This document shows positions 10,049 through 19,690 of a stretch of DNA of 64,000 nt, in pieces. The stretch is from Lucinisca nassula (lineage: Eukaryota > Mollusca > Bivalvia > Lucinida > Lucinidae): assembly GCA_963580285.1 (NCBI GenBank), contig OY757021.1:98260149-98324148 (forward strand), written 5' to 3'. Positions within the stretch are counted from its first letter, which is position 1. Each line of letters begins with the position of its first letter. The translations under genes were made by a program, and so were the position numbers. The notes beneath the pieces were generated by a model. The model saw only the letters and a program-made list of their open reading frames with translations. It had not been told where the DNA came from and did not search any database.

Positions 10049-11341
10049 CGAGGGTAGGCTGAAAAGTTCTGAGCCTGACCAAGAAGCAGGCATCGAACAG
10101 CCATGAAATTTTGTATTTATAAAATCCAAACCTTTATTACTTGATTCGACTCAAATGAGTTCAAGTTTTGTAATAACGTAGAAATTCTAGACTTTGAAAA
10201 TTGAAACTTGCACGATTTTGTGAAAACGGACACAATCTGGCATCGTGGTGTCATCAAGTACCTCCATAAAAAGGGGTTAGCTCCTAAGGACATTCATGCC
10301 TATATGGTTGCTACATTAGGGGATGATGCTCCTTCGTATGCGACCTTGCAAAAGTGGGCAGCAAATTTTAAGATGGGCAAGGACAGCCTAGAAGATGATG
10401 ACCGATGTGGACGACCCACAACGGCAACAACTGAGGAAACCATCAGCCAAGTGCACAGGGCCGTGATGGATGACAGGAGTTAAACTGTGAATCAGTTGGC
10501 TAACACTGTTGGCATCTCCCGTGAACGAGTAGAGAACATTCTACATAGTGAATTAGGAATGTCGAAGGTTTCCGCCAGATGGGTGCCACGGCTTTTGACG
10601 CCTGACCAAATGTTGACCAGACTGAACCTGTCACAAGCCAACTTGGCTATTTTTGAAGCAGACCAAGATGGTTTTCTTGACCATTTTGTCACTCAGGATG
10701 AGTATTGGGTTCATCACTTTGAGCCAGAGACCAAAAGACTATCCATGCAATGGAAGCACCCTGGCTCATCCCCTCCAAAGAAGGCAAAGGTCGTCTCCTC
10801 TGCAGGGAAGGTGATGGCATCAGTGTTCTGGGATGCCAATGGTATAATATTCATAGATTACCTTCAAAAGGGCAGAACAATTATAATGGGGAGTATTATG
10901 CAGATCTGCTAAAACAATTGCGAAAAGCAAATAAGGCTAAACGACCCGGAAAATTGACAAAAGGGGTCTTGTTCCATCAAGACAATGCGCCTGCTCATAA
11001 ATCGGTTGTCGCAATGGCTGCTGTGCATGACTGTGGCTTCACACTTGTCGATCACCCTCCGTTTTCACCTGATCTAGCTCCATCAGATTATTTCCTGTTT
11101 CCAAACATGAAAAAAAACTTGGCTGGGCAGCATTATCGGTCAGACGATGAGGTGATTGCTGCTGTGGATGAGTTTTTCAGGGACCAAGATGAGACCTTCT
11201 ATACCACTGGGATCCAAGGACTCCAGCATCGCTGGAGGAAGTGTGTGGACAGGAAGGGAGTCTATGTTGAAAAATAAGGCACTTCAGCATGGACAAACCA
11301 TTGGATCTTGGTCAGGCTCAGAACTTTTCAGCCTACCCTCG
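10049..11341 (+). mobile_element. mariner transposon, full length
   Basis: 1293 bp with perfect inverted repeats of 36 bp beginning CGAGGGTAGGCTGAAAAGTT. TA dinucleotides lie at 10047-10048 and 11342-11343, as expected for Tc1/mariner insertion. It contains one transposase frame and no other gene, and lies inside a foldback MITE. Confidence 0.95.
10208..11277 (+). pseudogene. mariner transposase, two lesions
   Basis: The product would cut and rejoin the element at TA sites. The N-terminal helix-turn-helix region runs from HDFVKTDTIWHRGVIKYLHK to ANTVGISRERVENILHSELG, followed by the linker ARWVPRLLT. Catalytic aspartates are visible in TQDEYW, in HQDNAPAH and in SPDLAPSDYF. Thirty-four residues separate the second from the third, the classical DD34D signature. 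Lesions are an in-frame TAA at 10481-10483 and a frameshift near 10890-10900. No ATG is evident at the start: the frame is open from a TTG at 10208, so the true start may be mutated. It is inactive but recent, given the perfect terminal repeats. Confidence 0.92.
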
Positions 11342-11589
11342 TAATATTTATGAGCGTTATAAATTTCATGCTCAACTGAGTTGAGCATGAAGACGTTTTG
11401 TTACATCGGGACCTAGCGGTTTGAAAAAAAAAATGGCTTGAACATCATGTTGGTGTTATTTAGTGGATGACGTCATGTGATAAAAATCATATGACCACAC
11501 GTGTAATAACACATGGTTACTGGCGCGTAACGTCATGACACCATCCTTGACGACAATGTGGGCAATATAATCCTATTTAAAATGGTCAT

Positions 11590-11705
11590 ATGATAAACAA
11601 ATTCTTACACTCGTGGTCATTTTATATGAAATTTATGTAACTCGCCGAAGGCTCGTTCATTAATTTCATATGGAATGACCTCGAGTGTAAGATCATCTAT
11701 ATACC
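11590..11705. repeat. Palindrome with CTTACACTCG arms
   Basis: TTACACTCGTGGTCATTTTA at left pairs with the complement of GAATGACCTCGAGTGTAAG at right, around CTCGCCGAAGGCTCG. A related palindrome lies at 38925-39025. Confidence 0.65.
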
Positions 11706-11899
11706 TTGTGGTGAAATCGTTTTTGGCTTTTTGACCAACCTGCATTACGTTTCATTTACACGTCCGACTATCAACCAATCAAATTGATTGAAATATTTTT
11801 TTTTTTTTTTTTCAAATTTGCAAACTGATCTGGAACTGCACTGTTTACAAAGGGAGGGACTGTCGCGGTCAAGCGGGATGACGGTCAAGGATTCCAACT

Positions 11900-12660
11900 T
11901 TCATGATGTGATGAACATAATTCCACGAAGAATGTTTTGTGACGGCATGTGTCTTCACTGTACGACTCGTATCATTTACTTTGAATCATGAATATTAAAT
12001 AATATTATGTACATGTATAACGTTTTGTTTCGATCATTATCTGTATCATGCATGAAAGTAATGTGTCGACTGTTCGAAATATGCGGCGCGAAAGTGATAT
12101 CAACCGAAGTACGCAGCTATTTAATTAAACAGCCGTCACCAAGCTTGATGTCAATCGAATGATACGTCGACCAATCAAGACGTTGTTTATATCTGACGTT
12201 GCTTACCTTAAACCTCACACGATTTACTGGCCTTAATCGAAGTAGGGTGTGTCTCTCCGTCCGTCTGCTTCTTGGCACACCGACCTTCTACTTGAGATTT
12301 TCTTTTGCTCCGGTGTTTCGGCGTTGTTGTGTCCGCATATCTTCATACTATAATTTATTGATTTAATTGTAGCCCGCGATGACGCATTGGTCATAACTGT
12401 TGTGACCGCAGACGCAAATTGTGGGAAGGGTTGTAATACCGTAAGCTAGCTTAAGCCACCCAACATAAAAATATTACTGGCCGTTTAAAGGGTGTGCTCA
12501 ACTACGTTGAGTGTGACATACTGTGTTACTATTTTGTGTTTGCTTAGTATGTTTTTGCTTCCATTTATAGCTGGGATAAGTGATTTTAAGTTTGTGTATC
12601 TTAATTGCCCCCTTTTTGGGAAAGAGCTGTTAATTCGTCTTGTCATTCGTACTTTTATAA
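11900..12660. other. Unassigned stretch
   Basis: No coding sequence or element ends were found. A short hairpin (CTCAACTACGTTGAG) lies near 12492. Confidence 0.4.
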
Positions 12661-12667
12661 AGTAATG

Positions 12668-12873
12668 TTAACCCTTATCTTGCTGTTCACGACAAACCCT
12701 ATCTTTGCAAACAGTGTAGATCCAGATCAGATGGCTTCTGCCATCTGATCAGGATCTACACTGTTTGGCATTCAGTTTATGAATGTGTAGCAATAAATTA
12801 TATCAAGTAATTTGATTGGTTGAAAGACAGAAATGGGTGTGGCTTAAATGAATATTCAGCAAGATGAGGGATA
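12668..12873. mobile_element. TTAA-flanked MITE
   Basis: The left end TTAACCCTTATCTTGCTG is intact. The right end CAGCAAGATGAGGG has lost its TTAA to a mutation. The core palindrome AGATGGCTTCTGCCATCT is nearly perfect. Confidence 0.75.
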
Positions 12874-12879
12874 ATATAT

Positions 12880-13724
12880 GTTTTTATTGTATACTTACAT
12901 GTAGCTGTGAAATTAATGCATGCCTGAAGCAAATAAAAACATTGGGAAAAGACATGATATTTTCACATTGCGAAAAATAAAATGACTATGTTACACTTCT
13001 TTTTTTCGCAGTTTTGCCGTTTTCTACAGGCAGGTCAAAAAGAAGGCCTTTCAGTTGACTGCAAGCCTTCCGGTCTGAATTTAATTTCTGTTAAATACAA
13101 ATTTCGTAGAAATAAACACTGCAATTAAAATGTTAGTATTTCTAGTAATTATGTGTACGAAATTGAAAGCAAGCAAATAAAAATAAAGTGAACAAATATA
13201 TTTTCCTTTTAATAGTCAATATATGGTATTTGTGAGCTGGCGTGTGTTGAATTAGCCCGTGTATGGCTATTGGATCTTCCATCTAACAGCTTTGGGCCGT
13301 TCCATTTCCGATTATAGTAGTGTTGGGTTTGTTATGTTTGTATCAAGTTTTATAATAATGTCTGGTCATTTTGCAAACAGTATAGACCTTAATCAGACGC
13401 TGCTTTCTGTTGGGTCTACACGTATTTCCAGTGTCCTAAATCTAGGACGCTAGGCATATACGGATTTTAAAAGAAAGAATAGAGCCTAAAAAGTTGTATT
13501 TTTGTCGATAATCGGTGTTGATTATTATTCTGGTTTATTGTTATTTCAAAGATGGATGTTTTCATCCCTCTAATATGCTTACAATTTCGTTTTACATTTC
13601 CAAAACAGCGAGAGGTTAATGAATGGATACGATATAGATGTTAACGTCATAAAAAACTTAAACACTACGAAAACATGCCTATGCAGTATATTGAAAATTT
13701 AACCATCGAAAGAAATTCTGATAT
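12880..13724. other. Unassigned AT-rich stretch
   Basis: No supported gene. A short block at 13370-13400 resembles the GCAAACAGT..GATCAGACGC palindrome half-site found elsewhere. Confidence 0.4.
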
Positions 13725-13923
13725 TTGTCATATTTCTGCTTAAAATATTATGGTGGGAACGCGTTAGAACCGCCTGGTTGAGGCGGTTCTAACGAGTACC
13801 AACAATATATGATTTTGAGCAGAAATATGAAGAAATAATATACCCCTGTAAACCCCCGTTTTACAACATAAAAGCGAGGTTTATGGGGGGGTCAAAATTA
13901 TATAGGCATGTTTCCGTGATAAA
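13725..13923. mobile_element. Palindromic MITE, subfamily A, left-truncated
   Basis: The central palindrome GTTAGAACCGCCTGGTTGAG/GCGGTTCTAAC is flanked by TATTTCTGCT and AGCAGAAATA. The right arm with AACCCCCGTTTTAC leads to a decayed GGCATGTTTCCGTGAT end. Confidence 0.65.
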
Positions 13924-14132
13924 AAGCCAGTAAGGTGTATCTATTTTTATCACATCTACAGAAGTTAGTATTGGTCTTTTAGAAAAAAAAAAGCTACCGC
14001 GACCGCTTAGCTTGGGTCAGCAGTTCAGGTACAATTTCTTATGTTCAGATGTACAACTCCGGTCAAAGTAAAATATGCTTTTTTGCACATAATTTGGTGA
14101 CTCAATGAGCACCGAGTTGTATTTATTGTGAC

Positions 14133-14825
14133 CTATATATTTAACTTAAAATAAGTTAAGTAATTATTACCATTAGGCGGCAATGGTTTGAATATAATAA
14201 ACATATTGTCAATATTTAATACGACTTTCAAATTTCTGGACGTAGAGCTAAAAGCTTCAATAATTTCAAATTTCATTTCTTCAGGAAGAGACATCGAGAC
14301 ATCTCTTTCATAGCAGAACAAGAAAAAAAATCAGCCACAAGTGGTACGCAATTCGTACCAATAGGCATTCCCACAATTTGTCTAAGTAAATAACTTAGTC
14401 CCGAATCTTCTATGAATGTTGTCAAGCACAAAGGTGAGCGTTTCAAACACTTTCCGGCATGAAAATAGTCTGTAATTTCTATGCTCATTGGAAGTGTACA
14501 AAAAGAATTTCTTTCATTGCATACAAGATAGGGGAAACCTTTCTATGGAATGTGCATTTATTAAATCGTTATTTTCAATTTTAACCCATGTCCTGCTGAG
14601 CCCGGATATGTCTTATTTTCCAAAAAATGAAGATCCAAATCAGATGGCTTCTGATCTGATCAGGATCTACATTGCTAGCCATTCAGATTGTGAATTTGTT
14701 GCAATAATTTGCATCAAAGAATCTGATTGGTTGATAATCGGTAGTGGGTGCGGCATATATGAATAATCAGCAGGACAAGGGTTAAAAGATTATGAGGAGT
14801 GTAGTGTAAAACTTGGGGAAATCAT
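14133..14825 (-). pseudogene. PLE reverse transcriptase fragment, split by a MITE
   Basis: On the minus strand, GMPIGTNCVPLVADFF and YERDVSMSLPEEMKFEIIEA are clear relatives of the palm region of the copies at 5165-6542 and 19690-21600. The upstream coding portion resumes beyond the TTAA-flanked MITE at 14581-14785. The YLDD motif is replaced by a frame reading NLKVVL, so the active site is lost. Confidence 0.7.
14581..14785. mobile_element. TTAA-flanked MITE inserted in a PLE fragment
   Basis: TTAACCCATGTCCTGCTGA at left and TCAGCAGGACAAGGGTTAA at right, with both TTAA copies present. Flanking reverse transcriptase sequence continues across it, so the insertion is younger than the PLE fragment. 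Confidence 0.8.
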
Positions 14826-14829
14826 AAGT

Positions 14830-14995
14830 AGACACCTGTGTCCAACTGTTGGTTTTCTTTTGCTCCAGCATTTCAGTTATTTCACGCTGTCGAGTCCTCA
14901 TCGTTGTTTCATCTCTGTATTTGTTTGATTTTTATGTTCTCGGAGGTGTCCATTTGTTACGAGATGGAATAGGAAACCTCTCTGGTGCTTATGCA
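14830..14995 (+). mobile_element. PLE 3' region fragment
   Basis: CCAACTGTTGGTTTTCTTTT and the following 140 bp match 6625-6770. It lies in opposite orientation to the neighbouring RT fragment, so it is a separate or inverted piece. Confidence 0.6.
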
Positions 14996-14999
14996 CATC

Positions 15000-15654
15000 T
15001 AAATTATTTTAGTAGGTATATGGCAAGGCGGTGCGAGTAAAATATTTTAGAGGAAATACGGTAGGCAAAATATGCTGCTCCATGCACAAGTCATGCACAT
15101 ATCATACGATGTATGCATGAGTGGTTTATTGAGATTTTTTTACCATACAGTTGACCGCTATAAGGCTGATTTCTATAAAATTTGCCTAAAAAGTCGCCAA
15201 CCGCCAAATTGTGCCATATATACTTTTCATGCCAGTCACCATGTTGTGGGTGTTCGTACAGACAGGAGTTATACCATTGATTTATAGGGAAGTTTTCATC
15301 ATTTTTTCCCTAGGGGAAATACTATTTTAACGTAAATCAATTATCTACTCGATTTTGCTATATGGCTATGATTGTGGATGGTATCTTCACTTTGTCACGG
15401 TCTTAGCGAGCTAGCACGAGTATGTATGGTTTTCCGGTAGTATTCTTAGATATAATAAAAACCCTGATAAACGAACATTATTCAGCAGCAGGTCAAGTGC
15501 GAACAAGTGAACACAACATCATGGCGGGACAGAGAATGAATATAGAACGGTATGGTAAATCTATGTTTAGTATTATTTTTTTGTATGAACATGCTTGTAG
15601 GTTTTGGAGGGGTTTACTTCTAGTATACCCCAACTTTCTGAAGCCTATTTTCAT
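15000..15654. other. Unassigned stretch
   Basis: Frames of up to 150 codons overlap here but read through MITE and repeat sequence and show no domain. I see no supported gene. Confidence 0.4.
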
Positions 15655-16025
15655 TTTGGCGAAGATGTTTATTGTGGGTGTTTCTGTCCCTTTGGTGTCT
15701 TCGATAGGCATCACGAAAACAAGCCTATATAATTCTTACCCCCTTGAACCCCACTTTTATATAGTAAAACTGGGGTTTACAGGGGTAAACGTTACTTCTC
15801 TTATTTCTGCTCTAAAATATAGATTGTGGGTACTCGTTAGAACCGCCTCATCGAGTGCCAACAACCTATACTTTGATCAGAAATAAGAAAAATATCACGA
15901 TTTTTCATCTCAAAATTTTCATTTTTATCGGCGATAAAGGTGGCACTGTATTTGTATAGGCGTGTTTGAGTAATGAGGTGTGAGGTAACTGTATCGATTC
16001 CTGATCACTGCCTTTACTTCTTCTT
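15655..16025 (+). mobile_element. PLE 3' terminus interrupted by a MITE
   Basis: CCCTTTGGTGTCTTCGATAG before the MITE and GTATCGATTCCTGATCACTG after it reconstitute the last part of the PLE 3' region as seen at 7050-7135. Confidence 0.65.
15709..15975. mobile_element. Palindromic MITE, subfamily A
   Basis: The left end CATCACGAAAACAAGCCTAT and right end ATAGGCGTGTTTGAGTAATG are inverted. The interior holds AACCCCACTTTTATATAG and a partly decayed central palindrome. It sits inside a PLE 3' end, which allows the empty site to be inferred. Confidence 0.8.
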
Positions 16026-16256
16026 TTTTATACTTGATGCAAGTAAATGTATGGTTTGCAGTTTATTTACTACCTCATTTCATTTTTCAAGGGACCAAAA
16101 AAGATTTTTGAACGGTCTTTCATAGACCGTATAGCAATATTTAATCACATGCTTTCTGATAGCAGTGAGGCACGAAGTCAACAATTTAGAAGCTTAGAAG
16201 TAGTGCAATAGCTAGAATTTGCAAGGAACAGTGTTTTGTTTGGTCTTTCGTGAAAT

Positions 16257-16443
16257 ATGTTCTATGAAAGGCTTATCCTTTAGGAGCAAGGAATACACCC
16301 GATAACTCAAAAGTATGGAATGTACTGGGACATACTATCTTGTTTCGGCCAATTAGGCCTCATCAGTGACATTCGAATATTTTAAAGTTCCACAATGAGA
16401 TCATTGATTTCAAAGGACAAGAAAATATAAACTACACTAAGAA
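16257..16443 (-). mobile_element. Short hammerhead (retrozyme-like) unit inserted in PLE RT
   Basis: The block interrupts the reverse transcriptase just after the LPKL codons. On the minus strand it begins AGTGTAGTTTATATTTTCTT, related to the 382 bp unit at 20905-21459, and contains the hammerhead fold at 16318-16374. It lacks the GTACGGGGAGACG block of the longer unit, so it is a shorter or older relative. Confidence 0.6.
16318..16374 (-). ncRNA. Type I hammerhead ribozyme, internal-loop form
   Basis: Read on the minus strand: outer stem I GAATG/CATTC, inner CA/TG after an internal loop, core CTGATGA, stem II GGCC-TAATT-GGCC, then GAAAC. A very short stem III (AC/GT) follows and the presumed cleavage site is GTA. 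All conserved core residues are present. The minimal stem III is a feature of PLE and retrozyme hammerheads, which are thought to work as dimers. Activity is inferred from fold only. Confidence 0.75.
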
Positions 16444-16620
16444 GTTTAGGCAACCAATTTAACTCATGAAGACTATCTTGGTCTCCTCTGACACTTACAG
16501 CAAACTTTGGTGGTTGAATGATAAGTAATCACTGTCACAGACCTCTCTTCAGCCAAGGGCTGCGGTTCGTAAGCCTAATTTTGCAAGATATTCATCTCTT
16601 AAAGGTGCATTTATTCGCCC

Positions 16621-16643
16621 CCACCCCACCCCCCCCCCCCCCA
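16621..16643. repeat. C-rich run
   Basis: About twenty bases, nearly all C. It may be unstable or an assembly-sensitive site. Confidence 0.9.
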
Positions 16644-16692
16644 CACCTCACTCAAAAAAAAGAAAACACATTAATATGCTTGTAATTTTAAA

Positions 16693-17062
16693 AAATAAAA
16701 ATCAAAAATGAGTTCCTTTAAGAGCAATGAAAACATTCATAAGAATGAAGATGGGTCATACTACGTAGTTTCGGCTAATAAAGCCTCATCAGTGACCCTG
16801 TAATGATCCGGCAACGAAAGCCAGAGGAAACATACTGCAATTTTGCGAATTTCGAATAGGCAGTCGATTCAAAGACTGATATACATCAAAAGGGGGTCCA
16901 AATAATTAAAAACCTGTCTAGAATATGAGTCTAAACCAATCACTTATTTCTGATTTCTCAGAATATTTACGCTGATCTCAAAGGACCAAAAGTAAAATAT
17001 AAACTGCACTATGGTTGATGTACGGGGAGACGTTTTACGGCCGCCACACGGCACAACACCAG
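16693..17062 (-). mobile_element. Retrozyme-like monomer with hammerhead
   Basis: A single ~370 bp copy of the unit that occurs as a partial dimer at 20905-21459. It runs on the minus strand from CTGGTGTTGTGCCG through GTACATCAACC, TCCTTTGAGATC and the ribozyme to GGAACTCATTTTTGATTTTT. It encodes no protein. It lies just beyond the 3' end of the host terminal exon, in the same orientation. Confidence 0.75.
16753..16798 (-). ncRNA. Type I hammerhead ribozyme, canonical core
   Basis: Minus strand: stem I GGGTCA/TGACCC (6 bp, perfect), core CTGATGA, stem II GGCT-TTATT-AGCC, GAA, then stem III formed by the self-complementary ACTACGTAGT. The cleavage triplet is GTA. Every invariant core base is present. 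The palindromic stem III leaves little or no loop, which suits cleavage in a dimer or double-hammerhead as known for PLE and retrozyme ribozymes. Activity has not been shown. Confidence 0.88.
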
Positions 17063-17118
17063 AAGTTGCCTTCTGTTTCAAATTAAACAAAATGCCGCAT
17101 TGTTTCAAAACCTTGTTA

Positions 17119-17124
17119 TTTATT
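17119..17124 (-). promoter_or_regulatory. Possible polyadenylation signal of the host gene
   Basis: AATAAA on the minus strand about 90 bases beyond the stop codon of the terminal exon, followed by a T/G-rich stretch. If used, the mRNA would end before the hammerhead monomer. Confidence 0.4.
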
Positions 17125-17213
17125 CCTTATTTTTTCAAACTGCTTGAGTCACAATACTGATTGTGCTGTTTCAGCAAACAAGACATTTTAGTCACTATGT
17201 GCTCTACAAAATG

Positions 17214-18122
17214 CTATGATGAATTTTCATCCGGATCTTTTATTTCTGTCAACCACTTCCTAATCCGGCCGTCCCTGAGAGACGAATCACCTGTAATAGC
17301 GGTCACTAAATGTGTACCGTTTGTGATATCAGATTCATTTATTAAGAATTTCTTTGACAAACTGTCACAGATATCTGACTGACATGGTCCACTTTCAACA
17401 GGCATCGGCTGATCATCAGTTCCCGTACTGTCACTTCCAATTTCAAAACAAGCAAAACTTTCTGTTGTCTCACCTTGAAGATTATTATAAGATTTGGAGT
17501 CTCTTCGCACGCTCTGTTCATGTAGCATTTCTTCATCTTTTTCCGGACTGGAATAGAACCTTTTTAATACTCCGTGCTTTTGATAAACAGAATCTACTAA
17601 AGTGGAATGGCGGTAATTAGAATCACAAGAATCATTTGATATTAATCCAACACTTCTGGCCGTGTATTCACTATTCAGAGAAACAGTACTCCCAACACGA
17701 CTACCGGGATCAAGAGAATGACTTGTGTCCCCTGAGTCCAACACCATGCCCGTCTGTAAGGGGCCCTGTAAGCTATTGGCATCTGCGTGAAAAGATCGCC
17801 TGGGCATGCGAGGTGAGCAATAAAGATCTATGGCGCTCCTAGAATCCGACTCTGATGTAGAATTAACGACACCGGAATGTGACTTTCCCGCCTTTAGCGA
17901 CATCTGACCCTGATCCAAATCACTTAGAGACATGTCCAACTCCCCAGTCGACCTAGAGTGGGGAAGTGTTCCGTGATCACTTCTGTCATTCAAAACAATG
18001 GCGGGAACCGGCATACATACGGAGCGAATTTCTCGTCTGCCTGGTTTCGATCGACTTCTAGTTGCCTCCATCTCAAATAACAGGTCAACTTTTGACCCCA
18101 ATTTCTTAATATCACAGTGAAT
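17214..18122 (-). CDS. Terminal coding exon of a host gene, possibly KCNQ-like channel tail
   Basis: 302 uninterrupted codons on the minus strand end in TAG at 17214-17216. There is no ATG at the left edge. The frame opens right after ...ATTTTAG, which can serve as a splice acceptor, so I place the exon start at 18122. The N-terminal part reads HCDIKKLGSKVDLLFEME, a short heptad-like helix, followed by a basic segment and a long Ser/Asp-rich, probably disordered tail. That tail contains SRSTGELDMSLSDLDQ and KFLINESD. A helix with SKxDxLL at the start of the last exon, followed by a disordered tail with an R-S-T-x-E-L-like motif, is the layout of the C-terminus (helix D) of KCNQ/Kv7 potassium channels, where it supports tetramer assembly. 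This is recall of a pattern, not a database match. The pore exons are not in the window. Codon use is GC-richer than the surroundings. It could be another coiled-coil host protein. Confidence 0.5.
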   Translation of the reverse strand: MHCDIKKLGSKVDLLFEMEATRSRSKPGRREIRSVCMPVPAIVLNDRSDHGTLPHSRSTGELDMSLSDLDQGQMSLKAGKSHSGVVNSTSESDSRSAIDLYCSPRMPRRSFHADANSLQGPLQTGMVLDSGDTSHSLDPGSRVGSTVSLNSEYTARSVGLISNDSCDSNYRHSTLVDSVYQKHGVLKRFYSSPEKDEEMLHEQSVRRDSKSYNNLQGETTESFACFEIGSDSTGTDDQPMPVESGPCQSDICDSLSKKFLINESDITNGTHLVTAITGDSSLRDGRIRKWLTEIKDPDENSS

Positions 18123-19009
18123 CTAAAATTGTGGAACTCCCTATCCACCAAAAATGAAGAACTCCATAACTGAAATTAGTTTCAGAAGATCACAGCAGCA
18201 TTAGTCCTATTCCTTTGAGAAACAATGACATTTAAATTGCAGTTTCGATACGCTGGTAGAGAACATGATCGATTAGTAGTACATTTTACGGTCAGAGCAA
18301 TAACTGAAAGAGCCTGTACGATGCACTGCTTCCTACCTTAAATAATCCGGTAAACTGGCGAATGAAGAGCAACAAACATATTGATTGATCTGCTGTAGCT
18401 TGATCAATTTTCTTTCCTCAAGATACTCCTGCTTGCAAATATTCTCTGCGAGTCTTCTCCGCGCTATGTCTAATAAACTTCCCAGACTTATTGGACCGTA
18501 ATAGATAAATCATGTTTCTGGGCAATCGTTTACTTATTCATGTTGTTGTCTAAAGGTTAAGGCTAATGGACATGGATATATATGGTAGCTAGATGTATTA
18601 ACTTTATAAGCGTTTAAGAGGATCAGTTTTTTAAGAATTAAAACACAACTAACTCACGCAAAAATGTAATAAAATGATCGTATTGAGCAGTAGTACTACG
18701 CAAATGACACGGTTCGATGTTGGATAATGGGTTTGGTCGATTTTTATAATCACGAGTTGTAGATTTGAATGAGAGCTGAACGATTAAAAAAACACCGTAG
18801 CCATTGTGGTTATCAACAATTACAAATTTTGACTTTTGTTTGTTTGTTTAACACATTTAGCTAAATCACTGATGAAATCGGTCTACACGCCTGGTAGACT
18901 TGTAAGTGGTATGCACTCAAAATTCTTTCGAGAACTTCTGGCCATGACCTACGGGACATCAAACATGTCAACAAATAGGTGAGTGTTTCCGATTTAAGAT
19001 TTTGAAGGC
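18123..19009. other. Probable intron or 5' flank of the terminal exon
   Basis: Upstream (minus strand) of the host exon. No further exon with convincing splice sites was recognised, and no repeat family of this window was seen. Confidence 0.4.
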
Positions 19010-19690
19010 AAAGATCAGGAATCGATACAATTCAACCAGAGCTAGCGTCAGAGACACCAAAGGGAAAGAAACACAAACATGAAGACCCTAATGGAAACAT
19101 CAACAGCGAAAAGTAGAAGTAAAACAAAGATCAGGAATTGATACAATAAAAGTTACTCCACCCATAAAAGACACCAAAGGGAAAGAAATACAAACATTAA
19201 GCGACCAGACCATAATGGAAACCAAAACAAAGGAAGGCCATAAGGACAGTTACTTTCCCACAAAATGGCCATATGGCCATCCAAAATTAAAAGACACAAG
19301 TGATACACACAGTAAGTAACAAACAACAACATAAATAAATCGCCACAGAAGAGCCGCCTCGGAACGGTCAGTGGAAGATTTCCACTGGGGGGCTTAAATC
19401 GATTTTACGTGGCCACAATCCTCGCCCTTACTTCTGTCGCGATTTAGACAAATAATTTGTTCAGTCCGCATGAAGGCCGCCTAACTCATCAGTGCAACAT
19501 CTCCGTGAACACAAAAATCAAAGAACCACAGAGGTGAGACAACGCTGAGGACTCGACAGCAAGAAACCACTGAAATGCTGGAGCAAAAGAAAACCAACAG
19601 TTAGACTCCGATGAGCCCGACCAGAGACAGAGCATCAGGCACAAACCAGCATTATCTCTCTAATTCTCAATAAGCCTTTACGTTGGAGCC
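19010..19690 (-). mobile_element. PLE 3' untranslated region (minus-strand copy)
   Basis: This matches 6543-7135 reversed, with two tandem versions of the 3' terminal segment (from GATCAGGAATCGATACAATT at 19014 and again near 19128). It joins directly to the reverse transcriptase. Confidence 0.8.

Larger units (their letters stand above)
9878..11413. mobile_element. Foldback MITE split by a mariner
   Basis: The left end GGTCCCGGGGTTATAAAACT leads to a TCATGC(T/C)..GAGCATGA palindrome. The right end, read in reverse, repeats GGTCCCGATGTAACAAAACG and the same palindrome. The two ends are continuous once the mariner at 10049-11341 is removed. No coding sequence of its own is present. Confidence 0.7.
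16080..16520 (-). pseudogene. PLE reverse transcriptase N-terminal remnant, split
   Basis: On the minus strand, 16520-16444 encodes a decayed QDxLxxLxWLPKL fingers motif. 16256-16080 resumes with sequence matching the region that reads ARFIANSSSC in the other copies, then AATCACATG..GACCGTTC. The ~190 bp between the two parts is an inserted hammerhead unit. Many substitutions; no function. Confidence 0.55.

Noticed and set aside
15422..15886. 154-codon plus-strand open frame
   Set aside because: It spans PLE 3' sequence and the palindromic MITE at 15709-15975, so it is fortuitous.
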